Assembly (NCBI GenBank): GCA_001769535.1
Contig: MEOH01000027.1
Coordinates: 96,553 to 160,552, forward strand
Reading direction: 5' to 3'
Length of the DNA: 64,000 nucleotides
From: Bacteroidetes bacterium GWF2_38_335
Lineage (GTDB): Bacteria; Bacteroidota; Bacteroidia; Bacteroidales; GWF2-38-335
The position numbers and the translations under genes are program-made. Within the stretch, counting starts at the first letter, position 1. Each line of letters starts with the position of its first letter. Of this stretch, positions 1-9,324 are shown in pieces. Under the pieces are notes generated by a model. The model was not told where the DNA came from and made no database searches. It saw only the letters and a list, made by a program, of their open reading frames with translations.

Positions 1-1362
1 ACACAACCCACAGTGGTTTCAGGCAGTATTTCAGCTGTTAATGCAAGTTGCAACGGACTTTGTGACGGATCTCTTTCAGTTACTGCATCGGGTGGTACTC
101 CGGGTTACTCATACCTTTGGACAGGTGGTTCTACCGGCACATCTGCAACAGCCCTTTGTGCAGGTTCATACACTGTGACTATCACCGATAACAACGGATG
201 TGCGCAGCCGTTCAGCGGAACAGTAACTCAGCCATCAACGATCAGCTCCTCTACCACCTCAACCACCAATGTTTTATGCAATGGCGGAAACAACGGTGCT
301 GCAACTGTTGCTGCATCGGGCGGAACTGCACCATACACCTATGACTGGTCATCGGGAACAAACGGAGCAAGTGCCAGCGGACTGGAAGCCGGAACCTACA
401 CAGTAACTATTACCGATGGAAATGACTGTGAAATAAACACTACAGTTGTAATCACCGAACCAGCTGTGATAGATATCACTTCCAGTGTATCGCAGTCGAA
501 CTGCGGAATGAGCGACGGATCGGCAATTGTTTCAGTAACCGGTGGTGTTATGCCATTTGATTATAACTGGAGCAATGGTTCAACAGCCGACAATATTACC
601 GGCGTGCCCTCAGGCTCATACACCGTGACCGTGACCGACAACAACGGTTGTGAAATGATTGAAGTTGTAGGTATTACCGATGCAGGCGGACCTTCACTTA
701 CCGGAGTTTCAGAGAATATCCTGTGCTTTGGTGAAAATAACGGATCGGCTTCTGTAACTGCAACAGGAGGCGCAGGACCTTACTCATATGAATGGACAGG
801 TGGAGAAACAACCAGCAGCATTACCGGTCTGGGTGCCGGAAATTATGATGTTACCGTAACCGATGACAACGGATGTATTTCGATTGAAACATTCACCATC
901 AGCCAACCCCCTGCCATTTCAATTGATATAACCTCAGATATCGGAACAGCTACTGCAACTGCTTCGGGTGGAACAGGTTCATTTACCTACGAATGGAGCA
1001 ACGGCGCCACTTCTGCAACCATAAGCGGACTTGCAGAAGGCAATTATACCGTCACCGTTACCGATGAAAACGGATGTACTGAATCAGAATCAGTATATGT
1101 TACAGGAGTTGGAATCAGCGAAGTTCAGGAAATCAGTCTGAATATTTTCCCCAACCCTGCCGAGGATATCTTAAACATTATAATGACCGGTGCTGAAATC
1201 AAAAAGGTTATCGTGAACGATCAGCTTGGAAGGACTCTGATGGTTAAAGATATTATTAATAACGAAACCAGAATTGACCTTTCAAACTGCACTCCTGGCA
1301 TGTATTACATCACAGTTACAACCGAAAATAAAAACTATATCAGAAAGATAGTTATAAAATAA
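1..1362 (+). CDS. SprB-repeat T9SS-secreted adhesin (5' truncated)
   Basis: The reading frame is open from the first base, so the gene starts upstream of the window. The visible part holds five tandem SprB-type repeats of about 75 residues. Four begin with a Cys (CNGLCDGS, CNGGNNGA, CGMSDGSA, CFGENNGS) and the fifth is degenerate; each runs through a GGxxPYxYxW core and ends in a YTVTxTDxNGC motif. The C-terminal ~75 residues form a T9SS type A sorting domain (IFPNPAED, then a YITV strand and a basic end KIVIK). SprB repeats are known from gliding-motility adhesins and other large surface proteins of Bacteroidota. Function beyond surface exposure is not evident. A terminator follows. Confidence 0.9.
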   Translation, partial: TQPTVVSGSISAVNASCNGLCDGSLSVTASGGTPGYSYLWTGGSTGTSATALCAGSYTVTITDNNGCAQPFSGTVTQPSTISSSTTSTTNVLCNGGNNGAATVAASGGTAPYTYDWSSGTNGASASGLEAGTYTVTITDGNDCEINTTVVITEPAVIDITSSVSQSNCGMSDGSAIVSVTGGVMPFDYNWSNGSTADNITGVPSGSYTVTVTDNNGCEMIEVVGITDAGGPSLTGVSENILCFGENNGSASVTATGGAGPYSYEWTGGETTSSITGLGAGNYDVTVTDDNGCISIETFTISQPPAISIDITSDIGTATATASGGTGSFTYEWSNGATSATISGLAEGNYTVTVTDENGCTESESVYVTGVGISEVQEISLNIFPNPAEDILNIIMTGAEIKKVIVNDQLGRTLMVKDIINNETRIDLSNCTPGMYYITVTTENKNYIRKIVIK

Positions 1363-1427
1363 TGTTTTGCCTTTCCGCTGGTTAGCGGACCCAGTCCGTG
1401 GATAGCGGATAAAATTAATTTTGCTTC

Positions 1428-1463
1428 AAAAAAAAAGGGCTGCTTCATTCAGTCCTTTTTTTC
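1428..1463 (+). terminator. Rho-independent terminator of the SprB-repeat gene
   Basis: An A-run, the stem GGGCTG/CAGTCC (one G-T wobble) around a short CTTCATT loop, and a T-run lie 66 bases after the stop codon. The A and T runs extend the stem. Confidence 0.7.
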
Positions 1464-1603
1464 GTTCGCAGAGGAAAGAAAACAGATTAGATTATTTGCT
1501 GATTATCAAACTCAAATGTAAACCATTACCTTCCCCGGGTAAATAATAACAGAACGATCTGGAATAGCCGGATCAAAAATTATTAATCACAGTACATATA
1601 TTC

Positions 1604-1644
1604 AAAAAAATAGTTTTAATTTTAAAAAAAATAGTTTTAATTTT
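1604..1644. repeat. Tandem duplication of a 20-21 nt AT-rich unit
   Basis: Two adjacent copies of AAAAAAATAGTTTTAATTTT differ by one extra A. They lie in the 625-base gene-free stretch 1363-1987, which otherwise holds the terminator and one inverted repeat. I see no coding frame in that stretch. Confidence 0.7.
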
Positions 1645-1669
1645 AATAAGTTGAGAGAATAAGGTGAGC

Positions 1670-1778
1670 CAACAATCATTTTAAAATGTCTTTTGGAATT
1701 GACGAGACTATTTTTTATATACAATTAAATTATAAAACAAAACTTTGTACCTGACAAAATACTTAAAAATGATTGTTG
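1670..1778. repeat. Inverted repeat with 13-bp perfect arms
   Basis: CAACAATCATTTT (1670-1682) and its exact complement (1766-1778) enclose 83 AT-rich bases without a coding frame. This could be the remnant of a small non-autonomous element or a weak long hairpin. No target-site duplication could be identified. Confidence 0.4.
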
Positions 1779-1987
1779 AAAGCAATTTAATTGGATATTT
1801 CCTTCAGCCGGTTGGCTGATCGAAATGAAAGAAGATTGAGGGAACTCCGGTAAGGAAGAGAACAATAATTAATGAGTACATGACAAGACTTTATGAAGCA
1901 ATTTAAGATTTCTTCCAATGGTTGAAATGACAAGTTAATATGATAATTTTATTTTATGCACAATATAATTAATAAAAAATCAATACT

Positions 1988-2446
1988 ATGAGAAAAACAT
2001 TATTAGTACTGTCTACAGTATTACTTTTTGGACTAACTGCTTCGGCCCAGTTTGTTGCAAAAATGGAAGTTAAGGAAGAAATTCCCGGAATTTGTGATAA
2101 AAATGAAGTTTATGTTCTTTTCCCGATGTTTGACGGACAAAAGGAGGCGGTTTGCCCTGTTACCAATGAGGTTATTCTAAAAAGGTTAAATTCTGAAGTT
2201 CAATTTTTAAAAGACAATCCCAAATATAAGGATAAAGGAATGATTGGACTGGTAATCAATTGTAAGGGAGAGGTGGTTAAATGTGAAATGGATAATAAAA
2301 CACAAAGTTCAGAACTAGATAAACAAATAGAAACTGTATTTAATTCACTGGGCGAATGGAAACCGGCAAAGCTTAACGGAAAAGAAGTAGACAGTTCACT
2401 ATTATTCAGTTTTAAAATTAAAAAAGGTGTCATTTCCTTTGATTGA
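1988..2446 (+). CDS. Secreted protein with TonB C-terminal-like domain
   Basis: A 152-residue protein with a clear signal peptide (MRKTLLVLSTVLLFGLTASA, cleavage before Q21). The C-terminal half follows the pattern of the TonB C-terminal fold: GMIGLVINCKGEVVKCEMDN, an acidic helix, then WKPAKLNGKEVDS and a final strand FSFKIKKG. In TonB this fold binds TonB boxes; stand-alone exported versions are common in Bacteroidota and mostly uncharacterised. No membrane anchor remains after cleavage, so energy transduction is unlikely. It stands alone in an AT-rich tract. The fold assignment is by pattern only. Confidence 0.65.
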   Translation: MRKTLLVLSTVLLFGLTASAQFVAKMEVKEEIPGICDKNEVYVLFPMFDGQKEAVCPVTNEVILKRLNSEVQFLKDNPKYKDKGMIGLVINCKGEVVKCEMDNKTQSSELDKQIETVFNSLGEWKPAKLNGKEVDSSLLFSFKIKKGVISFD

Positions 2447-2533
2447 CAACCTACATCACATCATTTATTGAAACTGAAAATAAAAGTCATAGAATAATCT
2501 TGGTAGACAAAGAAGGCAATGATTTTATTTTTT

Positions 2534-2576
2534 ATTTGACAATAATTGATAATAAATGGTATTTGACAATAATTGA
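2534..2576. repeat. 16-nt direct repeat
   Basis: ATTTGACAATAATTGA occurs at 2534-2549 and 2561-2576, a 27-base period, within the 345-base gap 2447-2791. Further along the gap (about 2725-2760) is a TGCCAACACACGAAACG tract followed by TTAGCG. I see no gene in the gap. Confidence 0.7.
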
Positions 2577-2791
2577 CAGGGCGACATCCGACTGTGGAGC
2601 ATAAAGTCTATGCAAAAAGAGCTTACAGTAGTGTTCTTATTTTAATTGACTTCCCCTCAGTTTGGAAAACTCGCTGCATTTAATTAGTTTTACTGCATGT
2701 TGTTGGTTAAGACGTTTTGATATCTAAACAATGCCAACACACGAAACGTTAGCGATAATAATAGAAATCTCTTAATTATTATAATTATAGT

Positions 2792-4627
2792 ATGAACAGA
2801 AATCTTCTCCGCACGTTATTAATGGCACTTTTAATTGTGACATTAACCCAATGCAATGAAAACGACGAAAGTCTGACTGACACAGTTAAGTTTAGTGAAA
2901 ACGATCCTTTTAAATCAACAATCACACCTAGTCAGAATTTTGAAATAGATCCAAATCAGGATAATGTTGTTGAAGGGAATAATGGAACAACTATTGTATG
3001 CCCAAAAGGTTGTTTTTTAAACTCAAACGGAGAAGAGGTCACTGAAAATGTTAAAATTGAATTGGCAGAGGCACTTTCATTACAAGACATGATTTTATCA
3101 AATTTAACCACAACTTCAGATGGAAAGCCGCTTGAAACAGATGGGATGATCTATTTAAATGCCACTTCAAACGGTAAACAACTGAAAATAAATAAAGCAA
3201 AACCTGTTTATATAGAAATTCCGACACCCGCAAGAAAACCAGATATGAAGGCCTATAAGGGGGTTCGTGATGAAAACGGAAATATGAACTGGATTGAACC
3301 AAAAAAAATCGAACAGTTTCTTATTCCGGTTGATTTAGATTTACTTGATTTTCTTCCTGAAGGATTCCAGGCAGAGGTAGACAAAGGCATGCCGTATAAA
3401 AGTTATAAAGTCAGCACCCAATCACTTACAGACAGTTTATATTACAGTTTGTCAGTATCAGATGGAAGAGAACTGATTAAAGGGTTTGAAAAAACCGATT
3501 ATAATGAGCCATTATATAACTTGAAAAGCAAAGTAGTCAACGGAAAATATACCGAAGAATCGTATGAATCTGAAGGCCCAAAACCCGTTCCCTCTCCATT
3601 CCAGGTTGAGGACACATTACCATTAGTTGATAGTGTTTTTGTTGGCAACTGTGGAATTGATCCTGCAATTATTAAAGTTATCAAATCAAAAAAATATCAA
3701 AACACTCTGATTTCAACCAGGGAATTTGAAACACGACTACAGGTTATTTTTAAAACCTGCAGAAATGATATTCTTGAAATTTATATCAGAAATATTAACA
3801 AAAACCTGTATGAACTGGACAGCATGGTATATTCTCTTCTGGACGGCAATCAATACTATGAGGCTTTCTATAATTTTTCCCAACAAAGACTGACCAATGT
3901 TAAGGGGGCTGACAGATATGCAAAGCTTTTAAAAGGATATTACAATAAAGAATTAAAAAAGGTAAAAAGTGAACTAGAAAAAAATAAGAAAAAACTAATA
4001 GTATCCCTTCAGAAAGAGAACGCAGAAGTTAAAAAGCTGGCCGATAATTATAGAGGACTGCTTTGGAAAAGGGAAAAATACCGGATGGAAAAATATGGTT
4101 TTAAATGGACCGAAACAGGTTGGATTAATATAGATAAGGGTATTGAAACAAGACACAGGTGTGATCAGGATCAGGATGATATTAAAGTATCGGTCGAAAA
4201 TGGAAAAGATTTTGACCAGGTTTATTGCTATGTTTTTTTTAAATCAATTAGAAGCCTATATAGATTAAACACAACTGACAATATTAATTTTTTTCCGGGC
4301 AACAGTGTGGACAGAAGTATGTGGACACCTTGTAGTAAACCGGCAACCCTTATTTCAATTGGTTATAAAAATGAAGTGCCTTCTATTGCCGTGAAAGAAT
4401 TTATGACAGACAATGCAAAAATCAATCTGGCTTTATCCTCATCAACAATGGAGCAGGTAAAAGGTATTATCAGTCAATATGACAATAATGTTGTGGAAAA
4501 CAGGATAAGTAAAGATCTTGAATTCATGAAGGAATTTTATAAAGAAAAAATACGGCAGAAAGAGCTTATTAAAGAAAGTAACTTTATCAAAAGACTTTGG
4601 GCTATAGCAAATCCTTGCTGCGGATAA
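2792..4627 (+). CDS. Putative outer-surface lipoprotein, N-terminal beta-sandwich-like domain
   Basis: A 611-residue protein with a lipoprotein signal (hydrophobic run, then TLTQC with Cys21 as the probable lipidation site). Residues ~45-150 contain a motif set I know from many Bacteroidota lipoproteins: FEIDPNQDNVVEGNNGT, a strand-rich NVKIELAEALS segment, then LETDGMIYLNATSNGK and PVYIEIPTP. It resembles ZU5-like beta-sandwich domains, but that link is inference. The middle (about 290-440) is lysine-rich and probably helical. The C-terminal part has paired Cys residues near the end (NPCCG). No enzymatic motif is visible. Neighbouring genes 3' of it are also secreted proteins of unknown role. 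Confidence 0.6.
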   Translation: MNRNLLRTLLMALLIVTLTQCNENDESLTDTVKFSENDPFKSTITPSQNFEIDPNQDNVVEGNNGTTIVCPKGCFLNSNGEEVTENVKIELAEALSLQDMILSNLTTTSDGKPLETDGMIYLNATSNGKQLKINKAKPVYIEIPTPARKPDMKAYKGVRDENGNMNWIEPKKIEQFLIPVDLDLLDFLPEGFQAEVDKGMPYKSYKVSTQSLTDSLYYSLSVSDGRELIKGFEKTDYNEPLYNLKSKVVNGKYTEESYESEGPKPVPSPFQVEDTLPLVDSVFVGNCGIDPAIIKVIKSKKYQNTLISTREFETRLQVIFKTCRNDILEIYIRNINKNLYELDSMVYSLLDGNQYYEAFYNFSQQRLTNVKGADRYAKLLKGYYNKELKKVKSELEKNKKKLIVSLQKENAEVKKLADNYRGLLWKREKYRMEKYGFKWTETGWINIDKGIETRHRCDQDQDDIKVSVENGKDFDQVYCYVFFKSIRSLYRLNTTDNINFFPGNSVDRSMWTPCSKPATLISIGYKNEVPSIAVKEFMTDNAKINLALSSSTMEQVKGIISQYDNNVVENRISKDLEFMKEFYKEKIRQKELIKESNFIKRLWAIANPCCG

Positions 4628-4721
4628 ATAATAAGAACATTTGATTTATAAATGACAACCACCATTTGGGATCAAAGCTAAGGTTTAATAGGATAAATTT
4701 AAGTTATGGCCCTTTAAAGAA

Positions 4722-5552
4722 ATGAAAGCAAATATTTTAATATTACTGTTATTTATAAGTTTTTGCTCTTATGCGCAGCAAAAAACTTTTCCTGATTTCT
4801 TGGTAACGGATACGATAGTAAAATTGAAAGAGAATGCAATAATTATTTCTGACACTGGAAAAATTAATCTATTAAGATCTATATATAACAAAGAGCCATT
4901 TCTCTCATATTATCAGGCATATGGCAAAGAGTTGATTACAAAATTAGATGACCATTATTTTATAGACCTTAATCAAGATAACCAGGTTGACTATGTTTAT
5001 TATGGTTGGGCTCCGCCATGTAATTTCCAGAAATACTTAATAATTGCTGAAAACAGGAATAGTGTTTATTTAGTTCGTCATTGGAGAGAAGCTGATTTTA
5101 TAAATTTCAATATTAATGATACATCGACAATTTTTCAACTTTTAACCACAGGATGTTGTGGTCACAAATATGACTATATAAATTCATATTGTATAAATAA
5201 GAAAGACTCAATCATATTAGTTAACAAATCAGATGTTTTCTGGCAAAAATCATGTGAACCAAGATTTCCGGATACTATTATTGAATGCAATGAAGAAATA
5301 ATTATTATTAAAGACTCTGTTTTACTATCCTTATTTCCTGATGTTTGGAGCGTTAAAGACTTAGGGAAAATCGGACTTTCGAACAAATATTATTGTAAAA
5401 GAGGTAATCAGGGTATAATATTGTATTCTGAAGTTAATGAAAATCAAAAAGAATGGTATTTTATTCGAATTGAACTCAACAATGAAACTCAATTAAATGA
5501 AAGATATTTATACGGATGGATTTGTTCTGATGATATCAAACTAAAAGATTGA
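4722..5552 (+). CDS. Secreted protein of unknown function, SH3-like C-terminus
   Basis: A 276-residue protein with signal peptide (cleavage after FCSYA). The body is rich in Asn, Asp and Tyr and holds a DLNQDNQVDYVYYG segment that resembles the FG-GAP/dockerin-like D-x-N-x-D metal loops of exported proteins, plus a TTGCCGHKYD motif. The last ~60 residues (GIILYSE, WYFIRIE, LYGWICSDDIKL) follow the bacterial SH3 pattern. Both domain statements are inference from motif shape. It lies 6 bases before the next gene, so the two are probably co-transcribed. Composition is markedly AT-rich. Confidence 0.5.
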   Translation: MKANILILLLFISFCSYAQQKTFPDFLVTDTIVKLKENAIIISDTGKINLLRSIYNKEPFLSYYQAYGKELITKLDDHYFIDLNQDNQVDYVYYGWAPPCNFQKYLIIAENRNSVYLVRHWREADFINFNINDTSTIFQLLTTGCCGHKYDYINSYCINKKDSIILVNKSDVFWQKSCEPRFPDTIIECNEEIIIIKDSVLLSLFPDVWSVKDLGKIGLSNKYYCKRGNQGIILYSEVNENQKEWYFIRIELNNETQLNERYLYGWICSDDIKLKD

Positions 5553-5558
5553 ATCTTA

Positions 5559-6137
5559 ATGCATAGAATAACACATCATAATCAAGTTGGTGTCCAGCTA
5601 TTAAAAGATCTAAGTCACAACTCATTGCATACTTATTTCGTTTTAAAGGTTTTGTTAGTAGAAATATTAGTATTCTTTTGCTTTACTTGCGCAAGTCAGG
5701 ATAGCCTCATGATAAAAAAAATTGAACTAGCCCTGAAAAACAATCAATCCACAAAAGCATATTTTCTGGCAAAAGACAGTCTGAATTCAGAAGAAACAAA
5801 AGCTCTTAAATACTATTTTCAAGCAGAATCTTTGTATAATTTCAGTTTAAAACTAAATTGCCCTGAGTATTTTCCAATGAGACATTATTCATTGGAATAC
5901 TATAAAAAATCTATACAGTCTGACTCTTTATTTTACAAACCCTATATAAGGATTGGAGATTACATTTACTATACCACAGAAAATTTCTTTGATGACAGCA
6001 ATGAATTTCTTGATAAAATAATTGAAAGAAAAAGAATGGCCATTGAAAATTATTATGAAAAAGCACTTTTGTTAAATCCAAATGATTCACTGCTAAGAAA
6101 AAAAATTATCATGCTTAAGGAAGAAATAAAGCAATAA
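5559..6137 (+). CDS. Putative exported TPR-like protein
   Basis: A 192-residue frame starting 6 bases after the previous stop. The first ~28 residues look unlike a coding N-terminus (HHNQVGVQLLKDLSHN), and the hydrophobic export segment (KVLLVEILVFFCFTCAS) lies at residues ~30-47. Translation may therefore start internally at a TTG codon, though no ATG is available there. The C-terminal part resembles a tetratricopeptide helix pair (YYEKALLLNPNDSLLRKKI). TPR modules mediate protein binding. The real start and function are uncertain. Confidence 0.45.
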   Translation: MHRITHHNQVGVQLLKDLSHNSLHTYFVLKVLLVEILVFFCFTCASQDSLMIKKIELALKNNQSTKAYFLAKDSLNSEETKALKYYFQAESLYNFSLKLNCPEYFPMRHYSLEYYKKSIQSDSLFYKPYIRIGDYIYYTTENFFDDSNEFLDKIIERKRMAIENYYEKALLLNPNDSLLRKKIIMLKEEIKQ

Positions 6138-6382
6138 TAGGAATCCTTTTTAATAAGATATCCCAACACTTTACTTGAAATAATAAAAATAACCCGACAT
6201 TTTAGAATATTTCCTACTACAACAAATATCCCCGCCAATTAACACAATTCCACATTTAATGACAAAATAATCAATTTTTCAAATTTTCGTCAATAGCGCA
6301 ATTATTTTTCTGAACTCACGAATCAAACACCCCCCTGTTTATAAAATTCCCCCGTTTTTTTAATCCACATTTTCAAAAATAT

Positions 6383-6390
6383 TACTTTTG
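6383..6390 (+). promoter_or_regulatory. Candidate -7 box of the Ehr/hyf-like operon
   Basis: TACTTTTG fits the Bacteroidota primary-sigma -7 consensus TAnnTTTG and lies 24 bases before the first ATG of the operon. No convincing TTTG -33 element is seen about 20 bases upstream, so this is a moderate call. Confidence 0.5.
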
Positions 6391-6414
6391 ACCCGTCGTT
6401 AAGGTAAATAAGTA

Positions 6415-8406
6415 ATGACAGACGCGGCTGTATTTCTAATATTATTGGTTCTTTCTGCCGGGGTGTTTATTGTCCCCGCAAGGATGAAATATGTATATAC
6501 GCTTTCTGTCTTTCTTGCTTCGCTGGTAATTACCTCCCAATGGGCAATTACCGCATTTCAATACCAAAACCCCATCATCATTTCACACAGTTCATTTCTT
6601 AAAATACATCTTCCGGTCATGATCATCGACCGGCTTTCGGCTTTCTTTATTCTGATCATCAATTTTACCATGCTTACCGGACTGGTTTATGCCGGGGGGT
6701 ACCTCAAGCCTTACCAGAAAAGTAAAACTCCGGTACAGTTTTCCTTGCATTTTTTTGCTTACCTCTGGCTTTGTTTTTCAATGGTCATGGTGACTTTAAT
6801 GCAATCGGCTTTTAATTTTCTTGTGGTTTGGGAACTGATGACCGTTTCTTCTTTCATCCTTGTCATGTTCGATGCCGAAAGCAGACCTGTTCTCAAAGCA
6901 GGAATAAATTATCTTGTGCAAATGCACATCGGATTTATTCTGCTTCTTGTGGGGTTTCTGATTGCTGAAAGTGTTACCGGCAGTTTGTCTTTTTCAGGAC
7001 TTGAAGCCTATTTTTCTCAAAAACCCAACCTGCCCCTGTTTCTTGTGTTTTTCATCGGCTTCGGAATAAAAGCAGGGTTTATCCCGCTGCATACATGGCT
7101 GCCGCTTGCTCATCCCGCTGCTCCTTCGCATGTTTCGGGCGTGATGTCGGGCGTGATGATCAAAATGGGTATATATGGCATTCTGCGCATCCTTGGTTTT
7201 GTCCAGGATGACCTGCTCACCATTGGGGTTATCATTTTAATTGTTTCTGTGCTTTCCGGACTTTATGGTGTTATGATGGCCATTGTTCAGCATGACCTGA
7301 AACGCCTGCTGGCTTACCATAGTATTGAAAATATCGGAATTATTGGCATTGGAATCGGGCTTGGGGTCATAGGGCTTGCAACCGTAAATCCGGTATTGAC
7401 AGTTTTGGGATTTACCGGCGGAATCCTCCATGTGCTCAACCACAGTCTGTTTAAATCACTGCTCTTTTATAATGCCGGATCTGTTTATTCAGCCACCCAC
7501 ACCCGAAATCTTGAAAAACTTGGCGGACTGATCAAAACCATGCCCTATTCTGCTTTCCTTTTTCTGATTGGGGCGCTGGCAATTTGCGGACTCCCTCCCT
7601 TTAACGGATTTGTTTCGGAATATCTCATCTATCTTGGAATGTTCAAGGAAATTTCGGATGTGGGATTGTACGAGGCCATATTATTGCTGCTCAGTATTGT
7701 AGGCTTAACTATAATTGGGGGTTTGGCCATTTTTTGCTTCACCAAAGCCTTTGGAATCGTGTACCTTGGCCAGTCAAGAAGTGAAAAAACTGAACATGCT
7801 GTTGAATCACCAAAAATAATGATCATTCCCCAAATGGCCATTGTGGCTGTCATCCTTTTGATCGGACTGGGTTCCTTTATGTTCATTGGTCCGGTTGCTG
7901 AAATTTCACTCAACCTCTTCAAACTCGATCCGGGAAGTTTTAATGTTCAAACCTTTGCCGGAGATATTTCCAGACTGAGCATTATAGGTGGTATTTTCAT
8001 TGTGCTGACTATTGGCATATTTCTAATCAGGAGATATGTGCTCAGTAAAAGAACCATCGAAAAAGGACCAACCTGGGGTTGCGGATATACTGCAGGAAAC
8101 GAACGCCAGCAATACACCGCCACCTCTTTTGCCGATAATTACAGCGAGCTTGCCAAGCCGGTAATCGGCGGACGAAAAGAGATGGAAGACATCGGGGAAA
8201 ACGATTATTTCCCAAAAACAAGGAAATTCGAAACAAGCAATAATGATGGCATTCAGACAAAATATATCGACCGGCCAATTTCAAAGATGGTTGGATGGCT
8301 TAAGAAACTTGCCATAATGCAAACAGGACAAATCCAACACTATATTTTATATGCGTTTGTCTTTATGCTTGTGATTTTTATTCTTACATGGTTTAATATT
8401 ATCTGA
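6415..8406 (+). CDS. HyfB-like membrane subunit of a hydrogenase-4/Ehr-type complex
   Basis: A 663-residue polytopic membrane protein of the antiporter-like NuoL/NuoM/HyfB family, the usual length for HyfB. Hallmarks seen: the membrane Glu in VVWELMTVSSF; the Lys-containing GIKAGFIPLHTWLPLAHPA; a second Lys in QHDLKRLLAYHSIENIG; and GLPPFNGFVSEYLIY. Between the penultimate and last membrane segments is a long soluble loop (about residues 545-630), as in HyfB. In this family these residues carry protons across the membrane. First gene of a six-gene operon (order B-C-E-F-G-HI). It overlaps the next start by one base (8406). Confidence 0.88.
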   Translation: MTDAAVFLILLVLSAGVFIVPARMKYVYTLSVFLASLVITSQWAITAFQYQNPIIISHSSFLKIHLPVMIIDRLSAFFILIINFTMLTGLVYAGGYLKPYQKSKTPVQFSLHFFAYLWLCFSMVMVTLMQSAFNFLVVWELMTVSSFILVMFDAESRPVLKAGINYLVQMHIGFILLLVGFLIAESVTGSLSFSGLEAYFSQKPNLPLFLVFFIGFGIKAGFIPLHTWLPLAHPAAPSHVSGVMSGVMIKMGIYGILRILGFVQDDLLTIGVIILIVSVLSGLYGVMMAIVQHDLKRLLAYHSIENIGIIGIGIGLGVIGLATVNPVLTVLGFTGGILHVLNHSLFKSLLFYNAGSVYSATHTRNLEKLGGLIKTMPYSAFLFLIGALAICGLPPFNGFVSEYLIYLGMFKEISDVGLYEAILLLLSIVGLTIIGGLAIFCFTKAFGIVYLGQSRSEKTEHAVESPKIMIIPQMAIVAVILLIGLGSFMFIGPVAEISLNLFKLDPGSFNVQTFAGDISRLSIIGGIFIVLTIGIFLIRRYVLSKRTIEKGPTWGCGYTAGNERQQYTATSFADNYSELAKPVIGGRKEMEDIGENDYFPKTRKFETSNNDGIQTKYIDRPISKMVGWLKKLAIMQTGQIQHYILYAFVFMLVIFILTWFNII

Positions 8407-9323
8407 TGATACTAGGAACGATACTGATCATATTATCTGCCGTTTTTTTTCCGGGAATTATTCTTCGGGCAAAAAGCATTGCATCAGGACGGAAAGGACC
8501 CGGAGTTCTTCAGCCCATGAAAGACATTCTTGTTTTATTAAGAAAAGGCAGCGTATTCAGTCACACCACCAGTTACATTTTTCAATGGGCTCCCACTGTT
8601 TCTCTTGCTGCCATGATTACCTCCATGCTGGTTTTGCCTTTTGGTAAGTATGACGCCTTTTTGTCTTTTGAAGCCGATTTTGTTTTTTTCAGTTATATGC
8701 TCGCTTTCGGTAAATTCTTTACTATCATCGGTGCACTTGACACAGGCAGCAGTTTCGAAGGAATGGGGGCAAACCGTGAAGCACTGTACTCAATGCTTGT
8801 CGAACCTGCTTTTTTTATTCTCATGGGAACTTTTGCCATGTTTACCGGATACACATCCTTCTCAGACATTTTTGCCAATTTCTTTATTACCAACAACCAT
8901 CTGATGATCATTTTCGGCTTGATTTCATTGTATCTGCTTATCCAGATAATGATGATCGAAAACAGCCGTTTGCCCGTTGACGACCCAAAAACACACCTTG
9001 AGCTTACCATGGTTCACGAAGTGATGATCCTTGACAATTGCGGATTCGACAAAGCCCTGATTCACATGGGCACATATCTGAAATTTGCTACCTACGGCTC
9101 GCTTATCTTTGCTTCAGTTGTTCCTGCCGGCTGGAGTTTAAGCTGGCAAATTGGATTGTTTTTGGTAATGCAGTTTTTACTGGCAACAACCATAGGATTA
9201 CTTGAATCTTTCAGAGCCCGAAACAAAATGCTGAAAAATGCACAATTTATTTTAACTCTTTCAGCCATTGCATTGGTTGGCTTTGTCATAGTTCTGATAA
9301 TAACCCATAAATTAATGAATTAA
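8406..9323 (+). CDS. HyfC/HycD-like (NuoH-type) membrane subunit
   Basis: A 305-residue membrane protein of the NuoH/HycD/EchB family, which anchors the hydrophilic arm and forms the entrance of the proton path in related complexes. The diagnostic stretch ENSRLPVDDPKTHLELTM, followed by VHEVMILD, lies after mid-protein and keeps the conserved acidic residues. About eight hydrophobic segments are visible. It starts one base inside the preceding gene and is followed one base later by the HyfE-like gene, so translation is probably coupled. Confidence 0.88.
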   Translation: MILGTILIILSAVFFPGIILRAKSIASGRKGPGVLQPMKDILVLLRKGSVFSHTTSYIFQWAPTVSLAAMITSMLVLPFGKYDAFLSFEADFVFFSYMLAFGKFFTIIGALDTGSSFEGMGANREALYSMLVEPAFFILMGTFAMFTGYTSFSDIFANFFITNNHLMIIFGLISLYLLIQIMMIENSRLPVDDPKTHLELTMVHEVMILDNCGFDKALIHMGTYLKFATYGSLIFASVVPAGWSLSWQIGLFLVMQFLLATTIGLLESFRARNKMLKNAQFILTLSAIALVGFVIVLIITHKLMN

Positions 9324-9324
9324 A

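Noticed and set aside
1-1100. Repeats in the first kilobase as a CRISPR or non-coding satellite
   Set aside because: The period (~225 bases) is that of protein repeats (SprB) in one open frame, with synonymous variation.
2725-2760. attC-like recombination site (CCAACACACGAAACG, then TTAGCG)
   Set aside because: The core does not fit GTTRRRY, no pairing partner of proper spacing was found, and no integrase or second site follows.
8693-9010. Antisense open frame inside the HyfC-like gene
   Set aside because: It is the mirror of a strongly conserved membrane-protein gene; no independent start signal.
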